Positions 43,367 through 55,689 of a stretch of DNA of 64,000 nt are shown here, piece by piece. The notes under the pieces are model-generated. The model was not told where the DNA came from, ran no database searches, and saw only the letters and a list, made by a program, of their open reading frames with translations. A program made the translations under genes and the position numbers. The first letter of the stretch is position 1. The number at the start of each line of letters is the position of its first letter. The stretch comes from Streptomycetaceae bacterium (GTDB taxonomy: Bacteria; Actinomycetota; Actinomycetes; Nanopelagicales; Nanopelagicaceae). Location: positions 62,001 to 126,000 of the forward strand of contig JAIXTW010000011.1 in assembly GCA_027483765.1 (NCBI GenBank). Direction: 5' to 3'.

Positions 43367-43633
43367 TTAAGCGAGTCCGTTATCCATCAAGCGCGCACGA
43401 TTACGTGCTGCGCGGCGCTTAAGCGCGCGACGTTCATCCTCTGAAAGTCCGCCCCATACGCCGGCATCTTGACCTGATTCCAAAGCCCAAGCAAGGCAAG
43501 GCTCTTTGACGATGCAGCGGTTACAAACTTTCTTAGCTTCTTCAATCTGGCTAATTGCAGGGCCAGTGTTTCCAACCGGGAAGAAGAGTTCAGGGTCTTC
43601 GTCACGACATGCAGATTGATGTCTCCAATCCAT
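43367..43633 (-). CDS. WhiB family Fe-S transcriptional regulator (WhiB1-like)
   Basis: MDWRHQSACRDEDPELFFPVGNTGPAISQIEEAKKVCNRCIVKEPCLAWALESGQDAGVWGGLSEDERRALKRR. Confidence 0.94.
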   Translation of the reverse strand: MDWRHQSACRDEDPELFFPVGNTGPAISQIEEAKKVCNRCIVKEPCLAWALESGQDAGVWGGLSEDERRALKRRAARNRARLMDNGLA

Positions 43634-43819
43634 GGCTCACCCCTTCACTTCGCATCCGATTCAGCGCTGATTTCAGCATGTGTGCACAACGTGCGCGTGC
43701 AAGGTGGTAATTCTCCCTTGTGTAAGAGAGATAAACAAGAAGGTAGGAGAAAAGATTTGGAACTTTAAGGTGATTTATATCCCTCTGTGCTCAATGTGTA
43801 ATGAATTATTGTTGTGAAG

Positions 43820-43891
43820 TGCCCCCGACAGGAATCGAACCTGTGCACCTGCCTCCGGAGGGCAGTGCTCTATCCCCTGAGCTACGGGGGC
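43820..43891 (-). tRNA. tRNA-Arg (anticodon CCG)
   Basis: Reverse complement GCCCCCGTAGCTCAGGGGATAGAGCACTGCCCTCCGGAGGGCAGGTGCACAGGTTCGAATCCTGTCGGGGGC folds as cloverleaf. Confidence 0.95.
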
Positions 43892-43918
43892 GCAGGTAGA
43901 AGGGTAGGTTATCTGACT

Positions 43919-44449
43919 ATGAGCAATACAGAGAAAGCATATTTTGCTACCGGATGTTTCTGGGGCGCCGAACGCAGATTGTGGAATTTACCTGGCGTCA
44001 TCAACACCAGCGTTGGATATATGGGTGGCACTCGTGCAAATCCATCCTATGAACAAATCTGTACAGGCGTGACAGGTCATGCTGAGATGGTGGAAGTGAG
44101 TTTTGATCCAGCTCTCATTTCCTATACGAGATTGCTCGAAGAGTTTTGGGTGATGCACGATCCAACTTCACTAAATCGACAAGGCGGGGATATCGGCACG
44201 CAATACCGAAGCGCAATATTTACGACAAGTGATGCTCAACTGGCGCAGGCGCAGGCCACTCGCGATCTCTATCAAGCAGCTCTTACCCAAGCAGGAATCG
44301 GCGAAATCGTGACCGAGATTAAGAGCGCAGAGGGCGTCGAATATTTCCTCGCCGAGGAATATCACCAGAAGTACCTGAAAAAGAATCCCAACGGATACGA
44401 CTGTCATTCAAGTACCGGAGTGAGATTTCCTTCGCAAGTTTCTGGTTAA
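43919..44449 (+). CDS. msrA: Peptide-methionine (S)-S-oxide reductase
   Basis: AYFATGCFWGAERRLWNLPGVINTSVGYMGGTRANPSYEQICTGVTGHAEMVEV; start at 43919, not 43814 (which lies in the tRNA region). Confidence 0.95.
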   Translation: MSNTEKAYFATGCFWGAERRLWNLPGVINTSVGYMGGTRANPSYEQICTGVTGHAEMVEVSFDPALISYTRLLEEFWVMHDPTSLNRQGGDIGTQYRSAIFTTSDAQLAQAQATRDLYQAALTQAGIGEIVTEIKSAEGVEYFLAEEYHQKYLKKNPNGYDCHSSTGVRFPSQVSG

Positions 44450-44466
44450 GCGATTACTCTGTACCC

Positions 44467-45534
44467 ATGTCCAAAAAGCACCTGCACCCAGAAACTCTTG
44501 CTATCTCAGCAGGTCGCCCTCAATCTGAAGCAGGCGTTGGTTTAAATTCTCATATCTCGCTAAATTCAACGTACCGAGCTGGTGGAGAAATCAATTACGG
44601 CCGCTTCGGCAATGAAACATGGCAAGAGTTAGAGATTGCAATTTCGGCGCTCGAAGAAGCGCAATCAACTTTGGTCTTTGCATCAGGAATGGCAGCAATC
44701 ACTGCCGTCTTCTCACTTCTGCCACATGGCGCACCTGTGGTTGCATCACACGAGGGTTACAGCGGAACTATGTCATTGCTCAAGCGTTATCACGCAGAGG
44801 GCCGCCTTGATGTTCGATTCGTTGACATTACAGATACCAAAGAAGTTATCAGTCAACTGCAGGGCGCTGCATTCTTATGGGTGGAGTCACCGACAAATCC
44901 TGGGCTGGATTTAGCTGAAGTAGAAGTTATTATTGGAGAAGCGAAGAAACGTGGCATGGGCGTAGGTTTTGATAACACTTTTGCAACACCGCTGAATCAG
45001 AAACCACTTACATTTGGTGCGGATATCGTGATGCACTCTGTCGCCAAGTATTTAGCTGGCCACAGCGATGTTATTTTGGGTTCACTTTCTGTCAAAGATC
45101 CCGCGCTGTATTCACGATTACTAGAGGCGCGCACATCGTTAGGTGGCATTGCCGGACCTTTTGAAGTATGGCTTGGCTTACGCGGCCTTCGCACTTTTCC
45201 ACTTCGATTTAATCGAGCGCAAGAAAGTGCGGCAATCTTGGCCAAGAAGTTAGCGGCCCATCCAGCAGTCACCAATGTTCGCTATCCCGGATTCGGGGCG
45301 ATCGTCTCCTTTGAAGCCGATGGCAACGCCGAGCATGCCGAATCTATCTGCAACGCATCAACGTTGATTGCTAATGCAACGAGTCTTGGGGGAGTCGAAT
45401 CCACATGGGAGCGCCGCCGCCGATGGGAACGAGAAAGCCATAGCGTGCCCGAAAATCTCATCCGCCTTTCAGTTGGCTGCGAACATATAGATGACCTCTG
45501 GAACGATATCGACACCGCACTTACCCAAGGGTAA
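44467..45534 (+). CDS. Cystathionine gamma-synthase/lyase family PLP enzyme
   Basis: HPETLAISAGRPQSEAGVGLNSHISLNSTYRAGG, SVAKYLAGHSDVILG, PENLIRLSVGCEHIDDLWNDI. Confidence 0.93.
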   Translation: MSKKHLHPETLAISAGRPQSEAGVGLNSHISLNSTYRAGGEINYGRFGNETWQELEIAISALEEAQSTLVFASGMAAITAVFSLLPHGAPVVASHEGYSGTMSLLKRYHAEGRLDVRFVDITDTKEVISQLQGAAFLWVESPTNPGLDLAEVEVIIGEAKKRGMGVGFDNTFATPLNQKPLTFGADIVMHSVAKYLAGHSDVILGSLSVKDPALYSRLLEARTSLGGIAGPFEVWLGLRGLRTFPLRFNRAQESAAILAKKLAAHPAVTNVRYPGFGAIVSFEADGNAEHAESICNASTLIANATSLGGVESTWERRRRWERESHSVPENLIRLSVGCEHIDDLWNDIDTALTQG

Positions 45535-45540
45535 AGCGCG

Positions 45541-45567
45541 CACTTTGAATCAAAGTGGAGTATTTTT
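45541..45567 (+). terminator. Hairpin plus T-run just after the PLP enzyme gene (could instead be an operator)
   Basis: CACTTTGA-A-TCAAAGTG perfect inverted repeat (45541-45557) followed by GAGTATTTTT. Confidence 0.5.
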
Positions 45568-45573
45568 ATCCAT

Positions 45574-45720
45574 ATGAAAGCGCTCCGCAGAACCCTTGCC
45601 GCAATCACTGTTGCGCTGCTCGCTTTTCGTGCTGTTGGTTCCTTCTTGTCATGGGTTGAAAAACAAGATGAGAACGAGACAGATGCGTGGATTGACGAAG
45701 ACGAATTCGAAGAAGCGTAG
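45574..45720 (+). CDS. Small single-TM protein with acidic tail (48 aa)
   Basis: MKALRRTLAAITVALLAFRAVGSFLSWVEKQDENETDAWIDEDEFEEA*; directly abuts next ORF. Confidence 0.6.
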   Translation: MKALRRTLAAITVALLAFRAVGSFLSWVEKQDENETDAWIDEDEFEEA

Positions 45721-46107
45721 ATGTCTAACGACCAATATGTCGCTGGCTCTTGCAACATCGGCAGAGGAGAAATTCGCCGCCGCCAACTAGTTGCAGTAAT
45801 TGGAACAGTATTAAGTCTTATGTCCCTGGCCGGCTTTATCTCCACCAGCGCTGAGCCATCTGTGCGCTTAGGAATATTTATCCCGCTCTCGGTGGCAAGC
45901 ATTGGCTGGGTGCAGTCATATCGAAAATTCTGCTTAGCTTACGGATTTATGGGAGTACTAAATTTTGGAAAGTTAGGCAATATTTCCAAAGTACAAGATA
46001 AGGCTTCACTCGCCGCCGATCGCAAGACTGCCTTCTCAATCCTGGGTCAGTCGCTGGCGATTGCGGCTGTAATTACCCTGGCGGTATACCTCCTACCTCT
46101 TTCGTAA
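45721..46107 (+). CDS. Hypothetical membrane protein
   Basis: Several hydrophobic segments; starts immediately after the small ORF stop. Confidence 0.7.
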   Translation: MSNDQYVAGSCNIGRGEIRRRQLVAVIGTVLSLMSLAGFISTSAEPSVRLGIFIPLSVASIGWVQSYRKFCLAYGFMGVLNFGKLGNISKVQDKASLAADRKTAFSILGQSLAIAAVITLAVYLLPLS

Positions 46108-46153
46108 GAGAGTCACTATTTCCTTTACCCACTGACAGTGGCATGCTTTCGAA

Positions 46154-46501
46154 ATGAAAATCATCATCCACCCTCGTCACGCCGAACTAGCTAGCGATTT
46201 TACTTCCATCGCTGAAGAGAAACTTTTGTCGATGGATCGATTCAGTGTGACCATTGATCGCGTTGAAGTTGAAGTGATGCATGAAGCAAACCCGCGACAA
46301 GGAAAACATTCACATAAGGTAGTTATTACATCTCATGGTTCAGGCCCACTACTGCGCGCAGAAGCGGCATCCTTTAACGATCTGGCCGCATTTGATGAAG
46401 CCATTAAGAGTATTGAGTTACAAATTCGAAAGATTCATGAGCGAGAGAAGAGCCATGATCGCCACACGTTGCGCACTATGAAGGTAGATCTACAAGATTA
46501 A
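46154..46501 (+). CDS. HPF/RaiA-family ribosome-associated factor, short form
   Basis: MKIIIHPRHAELASDFTSIAEEKLLSMDRFSVTIDRVEVEV...FNDLAAFDEAIKSIELQIRKIHEREKSH. Confidence 0.8.
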   Translation: MKIIIHPRHAELASDFTSIAEEKLLSMDRFSVTIDRVEVEVMHEANPRQGKHSHKVVITSHGSGPLLRAEAASFNDLAAFDEAIKSIELQIRKIHEREKSHDRHTLRTMKVDLQD

Positions 46502-46936
46502 CTAGCGGCGACTTTTTTCCTTCAACTCTTTCTGCTTGGACATACCTTTTTGCGAACGAAGTGGATCTTGCGGAGGTAGTGGTGGCTGGCCGAGGGCAAT
46601 CAGTGCATTCTCCCTGGAGATAATCGCAGTAGCGACTGCGATACGTTTCTGAGAATTAATTGAGTTCTTCTGCTCGGGCTTGGCTGCAATCTGCATTGCA
46701 AATTTAGCATCTTGAGCTGCCTTAGTAATTGCAGTGTTAAAAATCTGATTGATCTCACGAATCTTTTCTTCACGCTCGCGCATCGCAGCGTTAAAAATTT
46801 CCATCTCTTTCTTAAATTGCTCGAGGACTCCTGAAGGAGCTGGAGTCGGAGTTCGCATATCAGCAAAAGCGGATTGGCTTAGCGAAAAAAGTGTGGCAAG
46901 CACCAACAGGGCCGCTGTCGATACGCCTCTTTTCAT
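46502..46936 (-). CDS. Secreted protein of unknown function
   Basis: Signal peptide MKRGVSTAALLVLATLFSLSQSAFA; rest charged helical; start 46936 gives a clean signal sequence. Confidence 0.7.
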   Translation of the reverse strand: MKRGVSTAALLVLATLFSLSQSAFADMRTPTPAPSGVLEQFKKEMEIFNAAMREREEKIREINQIFNTAITKAAQDAKFAMQIAAKPEQKNSINSQKRIAVATAIISRENALIALGQPPLPPQDPLRSQKGMSKQKELKEKSRR

Positions 46937-47048
46937 GAGGCAATAGTATTGAAAAGGCGGTGTGAATTTTCTGTGAATCACCTAGCGGTTTCGTGTGCAT
47001 GTCGTAGAAGTGGTAGAAAAACTGGTCATAGCGTGGAAGGCTAGGCAT

Positions 47049-47738
47049 ATGAGCCAACTGATTATGATTATTGACGATGAAGCTGGTGTGCGAGAAGTAC
47101 TGGCCGATGCCTTCAAACTCTCTGGCTTTGAGACCGTTGTCGCTGCCGATGCGATGATTGCACTGACGCTGTTGCGAACAGTAAAGCCGGATCTGCTCAT
47201 CGTTGATATCAATATGCCGCTCATGGATGGTTTTGAATTTATCGAGCGCATTAGAAGCACTGGCGATCACACTCCGGCGTTGATGCTCAGCGCCCGAGGC
47301 GATCGCGCTGATGTTACTCGCGGACTTGCATTGGGTGCAGATGACTATGTAACTAAACCGTGGCGAGGGTTAGAGGAACTTGTACTTCGCGTCAGAGCAA
47401 TCTTGCGCCGTACTCAATTTACAGTCTCGGTTGATTCGAGTTTAAGCAACGGTCCAATCAAACTTGATAACGATACTCATCAGGTCACATTCAATGGTGA
47501 AGTAGTTGATTTATCGCCAACCGAATTTCGCCTCTTGCTTGTCTTGCTAGAAAGTAAGGGACGGGTCTTAAGTAAGTCATATCTACTTGATGAGGTGTGG
47601 GGAATCACCTTCGAATCTGAAAGTACTGTGGTGGATACCTACATCTCCTACCTGCGTAAGAAACTACATCGCGATGGATACGAAGGTATCAAAACGATAC
47701 GAGGGGTCGGCTTCCAACTTCTTTCGGAGAAGAATTGA
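47049..47738 (+). CDS. OmpR-family response regulator
   Basis: IIDDEAGVREVLADAFKLSGFE, DLLIVDINMPLMDGFEF, wHTH domain; overlaps kinase by ATGA-type junction (TTGA). Confidence 0.93.
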   Translation: MSQLIMIIDDEAGVREVLADAFKLSGFETVVAADAMIALTLLRTVKPDLLIVDINMPLMDGFEFIERIRSTGDHTPALMLSARGDRADVTRGLALGADDYVTKPWRGLEELVLRVRAILRRTQFTVSVDSSLSNGPIKLDNDTHQVTFNGEVVDLSPTEFRLLLVLLESKGRVLSKSYLLDEVWGITFESESTVVDTYISYLRKKLHRDGYEGIKTIRGVGFQLLSEKN

Positions 47739-48958
47739 AGATTTCAAATACCTCAAGGACCAGCGTATTTACGATGGTGCTGGTTACAGTCGTCACGCTA
47801 GGTATTGGTAGTTACTCGGCACTTCACTCTCGAGGAGCAGAGTTATCTGAAGTAAATAGTTCACTTGATTTCGTCGCGCAGGCAGCGCTAGATAATCCAG
47901 AACAATCTATTGGCGCCGCTCTTTTTGCGATTGATCAATTAACCTTAAATGCAACCCTGATATTTCTTACAGATGAAGGGCAAGAAACGCTCGTTCGTGA
48001 ATCTTCACTGGCTTACGCGGGGGCACCCTCTAAGAAAATCATTGAAGATGCAGCAATTCGTCCTATTCGTGTGAGCACGAGGGATCCGTATCAATTACGA
48101 TCAGTAAAATTAGGTGAAGACGAATTCATTCTGATTGCTCGAAGTATCAACTTTATTGACGAACACTTTGAGGCCAATATTCGCGCTTTGGCTGCATTTA
48201 CATTCTTAGTAGATGCCGCTGCTGCAATCTTGCTCTTCTTCTATTTTAGGCGCGTCAACCGGCGCGATGAAGTTGCCTCGTTAGCTCGTATGCAGGAATT
48301 TTTAGGTGATGCCTCGCACGAATTGCGGACCCCACTGACAGTGGTCAAGGGTTATGTTGAGATGTTAAGTAAGAAGCAGCTTATATCTGAAGCAGATCAG
48401 GCTCGTGCCTTCACGCGAGTGGGTACTGAAATTAACCGGATGGAGAACTTGATTCAAGACCTGCTGCTCTTAGCTGAACTGGGTGAGAGTGGAACTCGAG
48501 ATATTGAGAAGATTGATTTGAGTGAGATTGTGAGCGCACATGGAACTGACTTCACAACACTTAATCCGCAGCGCGAGGTAGTGCTAAAAATTGATACCAA
48601 TTTAGAAGTTCTGGCATCGCGCGACTATCTCTCGCGATTCATTCAAAATGCGTTTACCAACATCATGCGTCATACCCCTTCCGATGCAGCGGTCACAATC
48701 ACTTGTACAAAATCAGGCAAGAACGCCCTGATGTCGATTGAAGATGCCGGGCAGGGGTTGCCGGAGAAGGCGTATGCCGAAAATATTCGCTCGTTAAATC
48801 GATTTGATAAATCTCGCTCTCGCGAAAACGGCGGATCAGGACTAGGCATGAGCATTATGTCTGCGGTCATTGAAAAACTGAACGGCTCGTTCTCGCTGCG
48901 AAAGAGCGCTCTCGGGGGACTCGCTGTCGTGGTCACTCTGCCCTTATCTAAAGACTAA
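47735..48958 (+). CDS. Sensor histidine kinase
   Basis: EFLGDASHELRTPLTVVKGYVEML, NGGSGLGMSIMSAVIEKLNGSF. Confidence 0.93.
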   Translation: MKISNTSRTSVFTMVLVTVVTLGIGSYSALHSRGAELSEVNSSLDFVAQAALDNPEQSIGAALFAIDQLTLNATLIFLTDEGQETLVRESSLAYAGAPSKKIIEDAAIRPIRVSTRDPYQLRSVKLGEDEFILIARSINFIDEHFEANIRALAAFTFLVDAAAAILLFFYFRRVNRRDEVASLARMQEFLGDASHELRTPLTVVKGYVEMLSKKQLISEADQARAFTRVGTEINRMENLIQDLLLLAELGESGTRDIEKIDLSEIVSAHGTDFTTLNPQREVVLKIDTNLEVLASRDYLSRFIQNAFTNIMRHTPSDAAVTITCTKSGKNALMSIEDAGQGLPEKAYAENIRSLNRFDKSRSRENGGSGLGMSIMSAVIEKLNGSFSLRKSALGGLAVVVTLPLSKD

Positions 48959-48968
48959 AGTTAGCTCT

Positions 48969-51973
<3,005 letters not shown>

Positions 51974-51983
51974 AGATTTACTT

Positions 51984-53639
51984 CTACTTTTTAAACCACA
52001 CCGTTGTGCCAGCTGGAATCTTTCCATCGACAAGTGGATGAGATGAGATAAGTATTTCTCCCTTAGGCATTGAATAAGGCTGGCCTCGGAAGTTTGTTAT
52101 GCAATGCCAACCGTTGGGGCGAGAGAAGTGCAAGACCGATGTATTTCCAGTCTTATGCCACTTTAACTTTTCCTCAGTGATAAGGGATTTACGAATTCCT
52201 AGCGCGATGCGATAAATCGAGAGCGCTGAATTTGGATCATTCTCTTCGGCTTCGACCGAGTAATCGGCAAACCATTGTGGCTGCGGCAAGTGCGCCCCAC
52301 CATTTCCGAAGCCAAAGGAAGAACCAGATTTTTCCCATGGAAGTGGCACGCGACAACCATCGCGACCCTTATCAATCTTGTGATTGCGTAAGTATTGCGG
52401 GTCCTGAATTTTACTCGCTGGAATATCGGTCACCTCGTGAAGTCCGAGCTCTTCACCTTGGTACATATAAGTACTGCCAGGCAGTGCCAGAATAAAGAGC
52501 GTTGCAGCTAGCGCGTTCTGTGTTCCAGCTGCCTTATCTAATGGATGCGACTTTCCATCAGAGAGCATCCAGGAACGACGATCGACCGCCGGATTTAATC
52601 CCATCTTGGTCGCATGGCGAATTTGATCGTGGTTAGAAAGAGTCCACGTACAGGAAGACTTATTCTTCGTTGCCAACTCGAGTGCTTCCTGAACACTCTC
52701 TTTATATGCAGCCGCTTCAAATGGCGTGTCAATGAAACGGAAATCAAAACATTGACCAAGCGTCTTTGTGCTGGCATAGAGTGGAATTCGCTCCGGGTGC
52801 ACAAATGCTTCAGCTACAGCAACACGTGGCGGGTCGTATTGATTAAAGAGTTTGCGCCAATCTTTATAAATCTTAAATAGTTCATCGCGGTCGGCCAGAA
52901 TTCCCTTACCTTTTTTGCCGCGTTCATCAAGTCCTTCAAAGACTGCCAAGTTACGAAGCGGTTCAGATAAATCTTTCTTCAGCGCATGTGCCACATCGAT
53001 ACGGAAACCATCGACGCCACGATCTGCCCAAAACTTGAGCGTCTTAAGGAATTCTTTTTCAACCTCTGGGTTATCCCAGTTGAAATCTGGCTGCTCTGGT
53101 GCAAACCAATGCATGTACCACTGGTTATGTTTTCCACCCATGGCAGATTCATGCGTCCACGCGCTCGGCGCAAAGTGCGAAACCCAATCAGTGGGTGGAA
53201 GTTCACCATTCTCGCCTCGCCCATCACGGAAGATGTAGCGGTTGCGCGCCTTTGAACCCGGCTTTGCCTCAATCGCTTCTTTAAACCAGATATGCAAATT
53301 TGAAGAGTGATTAGGAACGATATCTACAAATACTCGAATGCCGACCTGGTGTAGCGCCTTTAACATCTCATCGAAATCTGCAAGAGTTCCAAGTTTTGGA
53401 TCTACATCACGATAGTCATCGACGTCATACCCGCCATCGGCTAGCGCCGAAGGATAGAAAGGACTCAACCAGACAGCATCGAGGCTCAGTGATTTGAGGT
53501 ATGGAATACGAGAAGTAATTCCCTTGAGATCACCGATGCCATCGCCATTTGAGTCAGCGAAGCTGCGCGGGTAAATCTGATAGATGGCCGCTTGCCGCCA
53601 CCAATTCTTATCTTTTGAGAGTCCTGCGCTTTTCGGCAT
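51984..53639 (-). CDS. GH13 alpha-glucosidase / oligo-1,6-glucosidase-like
   Basis: WWRQAAIYQIYPRSFADSNGDGIGDLKGI, DGFRIDVAHAL, VAEAFVHPERIPLYA, SNHDQIRHATKMG. Confidence 0.94.
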   Translation of the reverse strand: MPKSAGLSKDKNWWRQAAIYQIYPRSFADSNGDGIGDLKGITSRIPYLKSLSLDAVWLSPFYPSALADGGYDVDDYRDVDPKLGTLADFDEMLKALHQVGIRVFVDIVPNHSSNLHIWFKEAIEAKPGSKARNRYIFRDGRGENGELPPTDWVSHFAPSAWTHESAMGGKHNQWYMHWFAPEQPDFNWDNPEVEKEFLKTLKFWADRGVDGFRIDVAHALKKDLSEPLRNLAVFEGLDERGKKGKGILADRDELFKIYKDWRKLFNQYDPPRVAVAEAFVHPERIPLYASTKTLGQCFDFRFIDTPFEAAAYKESVQEALELATKNKSSCTWTLSNHDQIRHATKMGLNPAVDRRSWMLSDGKSHPLDKAAGTQNALAATLFILALPGSTYMYQGEELGLHEVTDIPASKIQDPQYLRNHKIDKGRDGCRVPLPWEKSGSSFGFGNGGAHLPQPQWFADYSVEAEENDPNSALSIYRIALGIRKSLITEEKLKWHKTGNTSVLHFSRPNGWHCITNFRGQPYSMPKGEILISSHPLVDGKIPAGTTVWFKK

Positions 53640-53756
53640 GCGCCCTACTCTACGGAGGCGCGAGCGTAATAAACACCGGAATAGCGCAATTGTGACGCAA
53701 TTGAAATGAATTTGCGGTTTTGTGCAGTCACATCGAGTTATTCGTAGACTGGCCCC

Positions 53757-54356
53757 ATGGACTTGCTTCACTTACTGGATCTGCTTGCCACCTTCGCCTT
53801 CGCACTTGTCGGTGCACGGGTAGCTGCAGATAAGGGTCTCGACTACGGCGGCATCGCATTTATTGCAGCGATTGCATCAGTTTCAGGCGGAACCTTGCGA
53901 AATGTGTTTCTTGGACTGACTCCCATCTGGATCACCGATGGGTGGATTGTGCTCAGCATTATTGCTGCTGCAGTTATCACTTTGGCATTTAGACGTGTAA
54001 CGCATATTGGTAAGACGCTGCTGATCATGGACACATTCGGCCTTGCGGTAGCGACAGTATCTGGAGCTCAGTTAGCGTTCCAGGAAAATGTAGCTTGGTA
54101 TGCCGCAATACTTTTGGGAGTAATCACGGCCGTTACTGGTGGGTTATTGCGAGACATACTCTGCCAATTAGAGCCAGTCTTACTGCACCGCGAAACTATT
54201 GGAACGTCAGCTCTGATGGGCGCAATCACTTTTGTAGCTCTGCATCAACTGAGCGTCTCAGATAACTTAGCAGCTATCGTCGGGGGAGCAGTTGTAATTC
54301 TTACTCGCGTGATTTCAATTCAATTCGATCTGCATCTTCCGAAATTCAAGAAGTAG
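53757..54356 (+). CDS. TRIC/UPF0126 (YadS-like) membrane protein
   Basis: DLLATFAFALVGARVAADKGLDYGGIAFIAAIASVSGGTLRNVFLG; GGLLRDILCQLEP. Confidence 0.9.
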   Translation: MDLLHLLDLLATFAFALVGARVAADKGLDYGGIAFIAAIASVSGGTLRNVFLGLTPIWITDGWIVLSIIAAAVITLAFRRVTHIGKTLLIMDTFGLAVATVSGAQLAFQENVAWYAAILLGVITAVTGGLLRDILCQLEPVLLHRETIGTSALMGAITFVALHQLSVSDNLAAIVGGAVVILTRVISIQFDLHLPKFKK

Positions 54357-54358
54357 TA

Positions 54359-54754
54359 TTAGTAAGCAACACCCGAGGCAACCATGACATTGCCCCAAGC
54401 TAAGTAATCACCGGTACGTATTACTCCAACTGCGCCATAGGCGAGGACCTTAAAGTCAGCGTGTGGAAGTGGAATGCATTCTGCCTTCGTCATGATCGCT
54501 GAAAGTTCCTTGGCACGCTCATCGGCACTTGGCTGAATTTCTTTCGCAAACCAGAACTGTTCAATAGGAAGTTCGAGTGTGAGCATCTTTAAGACATCTG
54601 TGACTTTTGGCAGGTTTGGCCCCATGGAGAGATCAATACAAGGAACGCCAGCCGGAATAGGGAAACCAGCATCAGAGATAACAATGCGATCGAAGTGGCC
54701 AGTGCGGGCAACCATCGCTGAGATGTCGCGGTTAATGATTCCGGTAAATTTCAT
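54359..54754 (-). CDS. rbsD: D-ribose pyranase
   Basis: GHFDRIVISDAGFPIPAGVPCIDLSMGPNLPKVTDVLKMLTLELPIEQFWFAKEI. Confidence 0.94.
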   Translation of the reverse strand: MKFTGIINRDISAMVARTGHFDRIVISDAGFPIPAGVPCIDLSMGPNLPKVTDVLKMLTLELPIEQFWFAKEIQPSADERAKELSAIMTKAECIPLPHADFKVLAYGAVGVIRTGDYLAWGNVMVASGVAY

Positions 54755-54756
54755 TA

Positions 54757-55689
54757 CTACTCCTTGTTTTCAGATATAAAGCTTTGAACTTCACTAGGCG
54801 TTGGCGATGCCATCGCTGCACCCTTACGGGTAACTTTCAGAGTTGCAGCATAAACGCCAAAGCGCGTTGCGGTAAAGATGTCATCGCCGGCTGCAAGCCG
54901 GGTTGCGAGGTTGGCACACATGGTGTCACCGGCTCCGATTGTGTCGATAGCTGTAACTATCGGTGCGCCTATCGTCTCTGATCTTTGGCCGTCGGTAACG
55001 AATGCACCCTTTGGTCCAAGTGTGATAACTACATTCTTGCAACCAAGCATCTGTGAAAGCGCCTGCGCCTGCTTTTGAACGTCGCCTTCGATTCCGGTTA
55101 ACTCTGCCGCTTCACCTTCGTTAGGGACAACAACATCTACGAGCCCCTCCCACCCTGCAAGCGGTGCCACGGGAGCGGGCGTCAGTATCACCATCACACC
55201 GTTATCTTTGGCCAACTTTGCGGCAGCGAAATTTCCATCTGCTGGAAGCTCTAGTTGAAGAAGTAAAACATCTGATTCGATAATGGATTGGCGATGGCGC
55301 TGAATGTAATCGGCGCCGCCTAAATCATTTGATTGCGGGATGATGATGATCGAGTTATCACCATCGCCTGTCACAACCGGAAGTCCAACACCGGTACCCA
55401 GCTCATCGCTATGTTCAATATCTGTAGCTCTCACACCTTCTGCAACAAATGCCTTCATGAAGTCATCGCCGAAGTTATCGGTGCCAAGATTTCCGAGCAT
55501 CGCGCTATTTGCTCCGGCGCGCCCGGCCGAGATTGCTTGATTAAAACCTTTTCCGCCTAGTGCGATTGCGAAGCTATCACCGCGCAGGGTCTCACCACTC
55601 TTTGGTCGTCTTGGTGTGTAAGCCACTAGATCCATCATGAAACTGCCAAAAGTTGTTACGCGTGGATTCTTTGAATTTTCTGACATCAC
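54757..55689 (-). CDS. rbsK: Ribokinase (PfkB family)
   Basis: GGKGFNQAISAGRAGA, IDTIGAGDTMCANLATRLAAGDD. Confidence 0.92.
   Translation of the reverse strand: MMSENSKNPRVTTFGSFMMDLVAYTPRRPKSGETLRGDSFAIALGGKGFNQAISAGRAGANSAMLGNLGTDNFGDDFMKAFVAEGVRATDIEHSDELGTGVGLPVVTGDGDNSIIIIPQSNDLGGADYIQRHRQSIIESDVLLLQLELPADGNFAAAKLAKDNGVMVILTPAPVAPLAGWEGLVDVVVPNEGEAAELTGIEGDVQKQAQALSQMLGCKNVVITLGPKGAFVTDGQRSETIGAPIVTAIDTIGAGDTMCANLATRLAAGDDIFTATRFGVYAATLKVTRKGAAMASPTPSEVQSFISENKE

Noticed and set aside
43814-43918. N-terminal extension of msrA in the ORF track
   Set aside because: It reads through the tRNA-Arg gene; the ATG at 43919 matches MsrA N-termini
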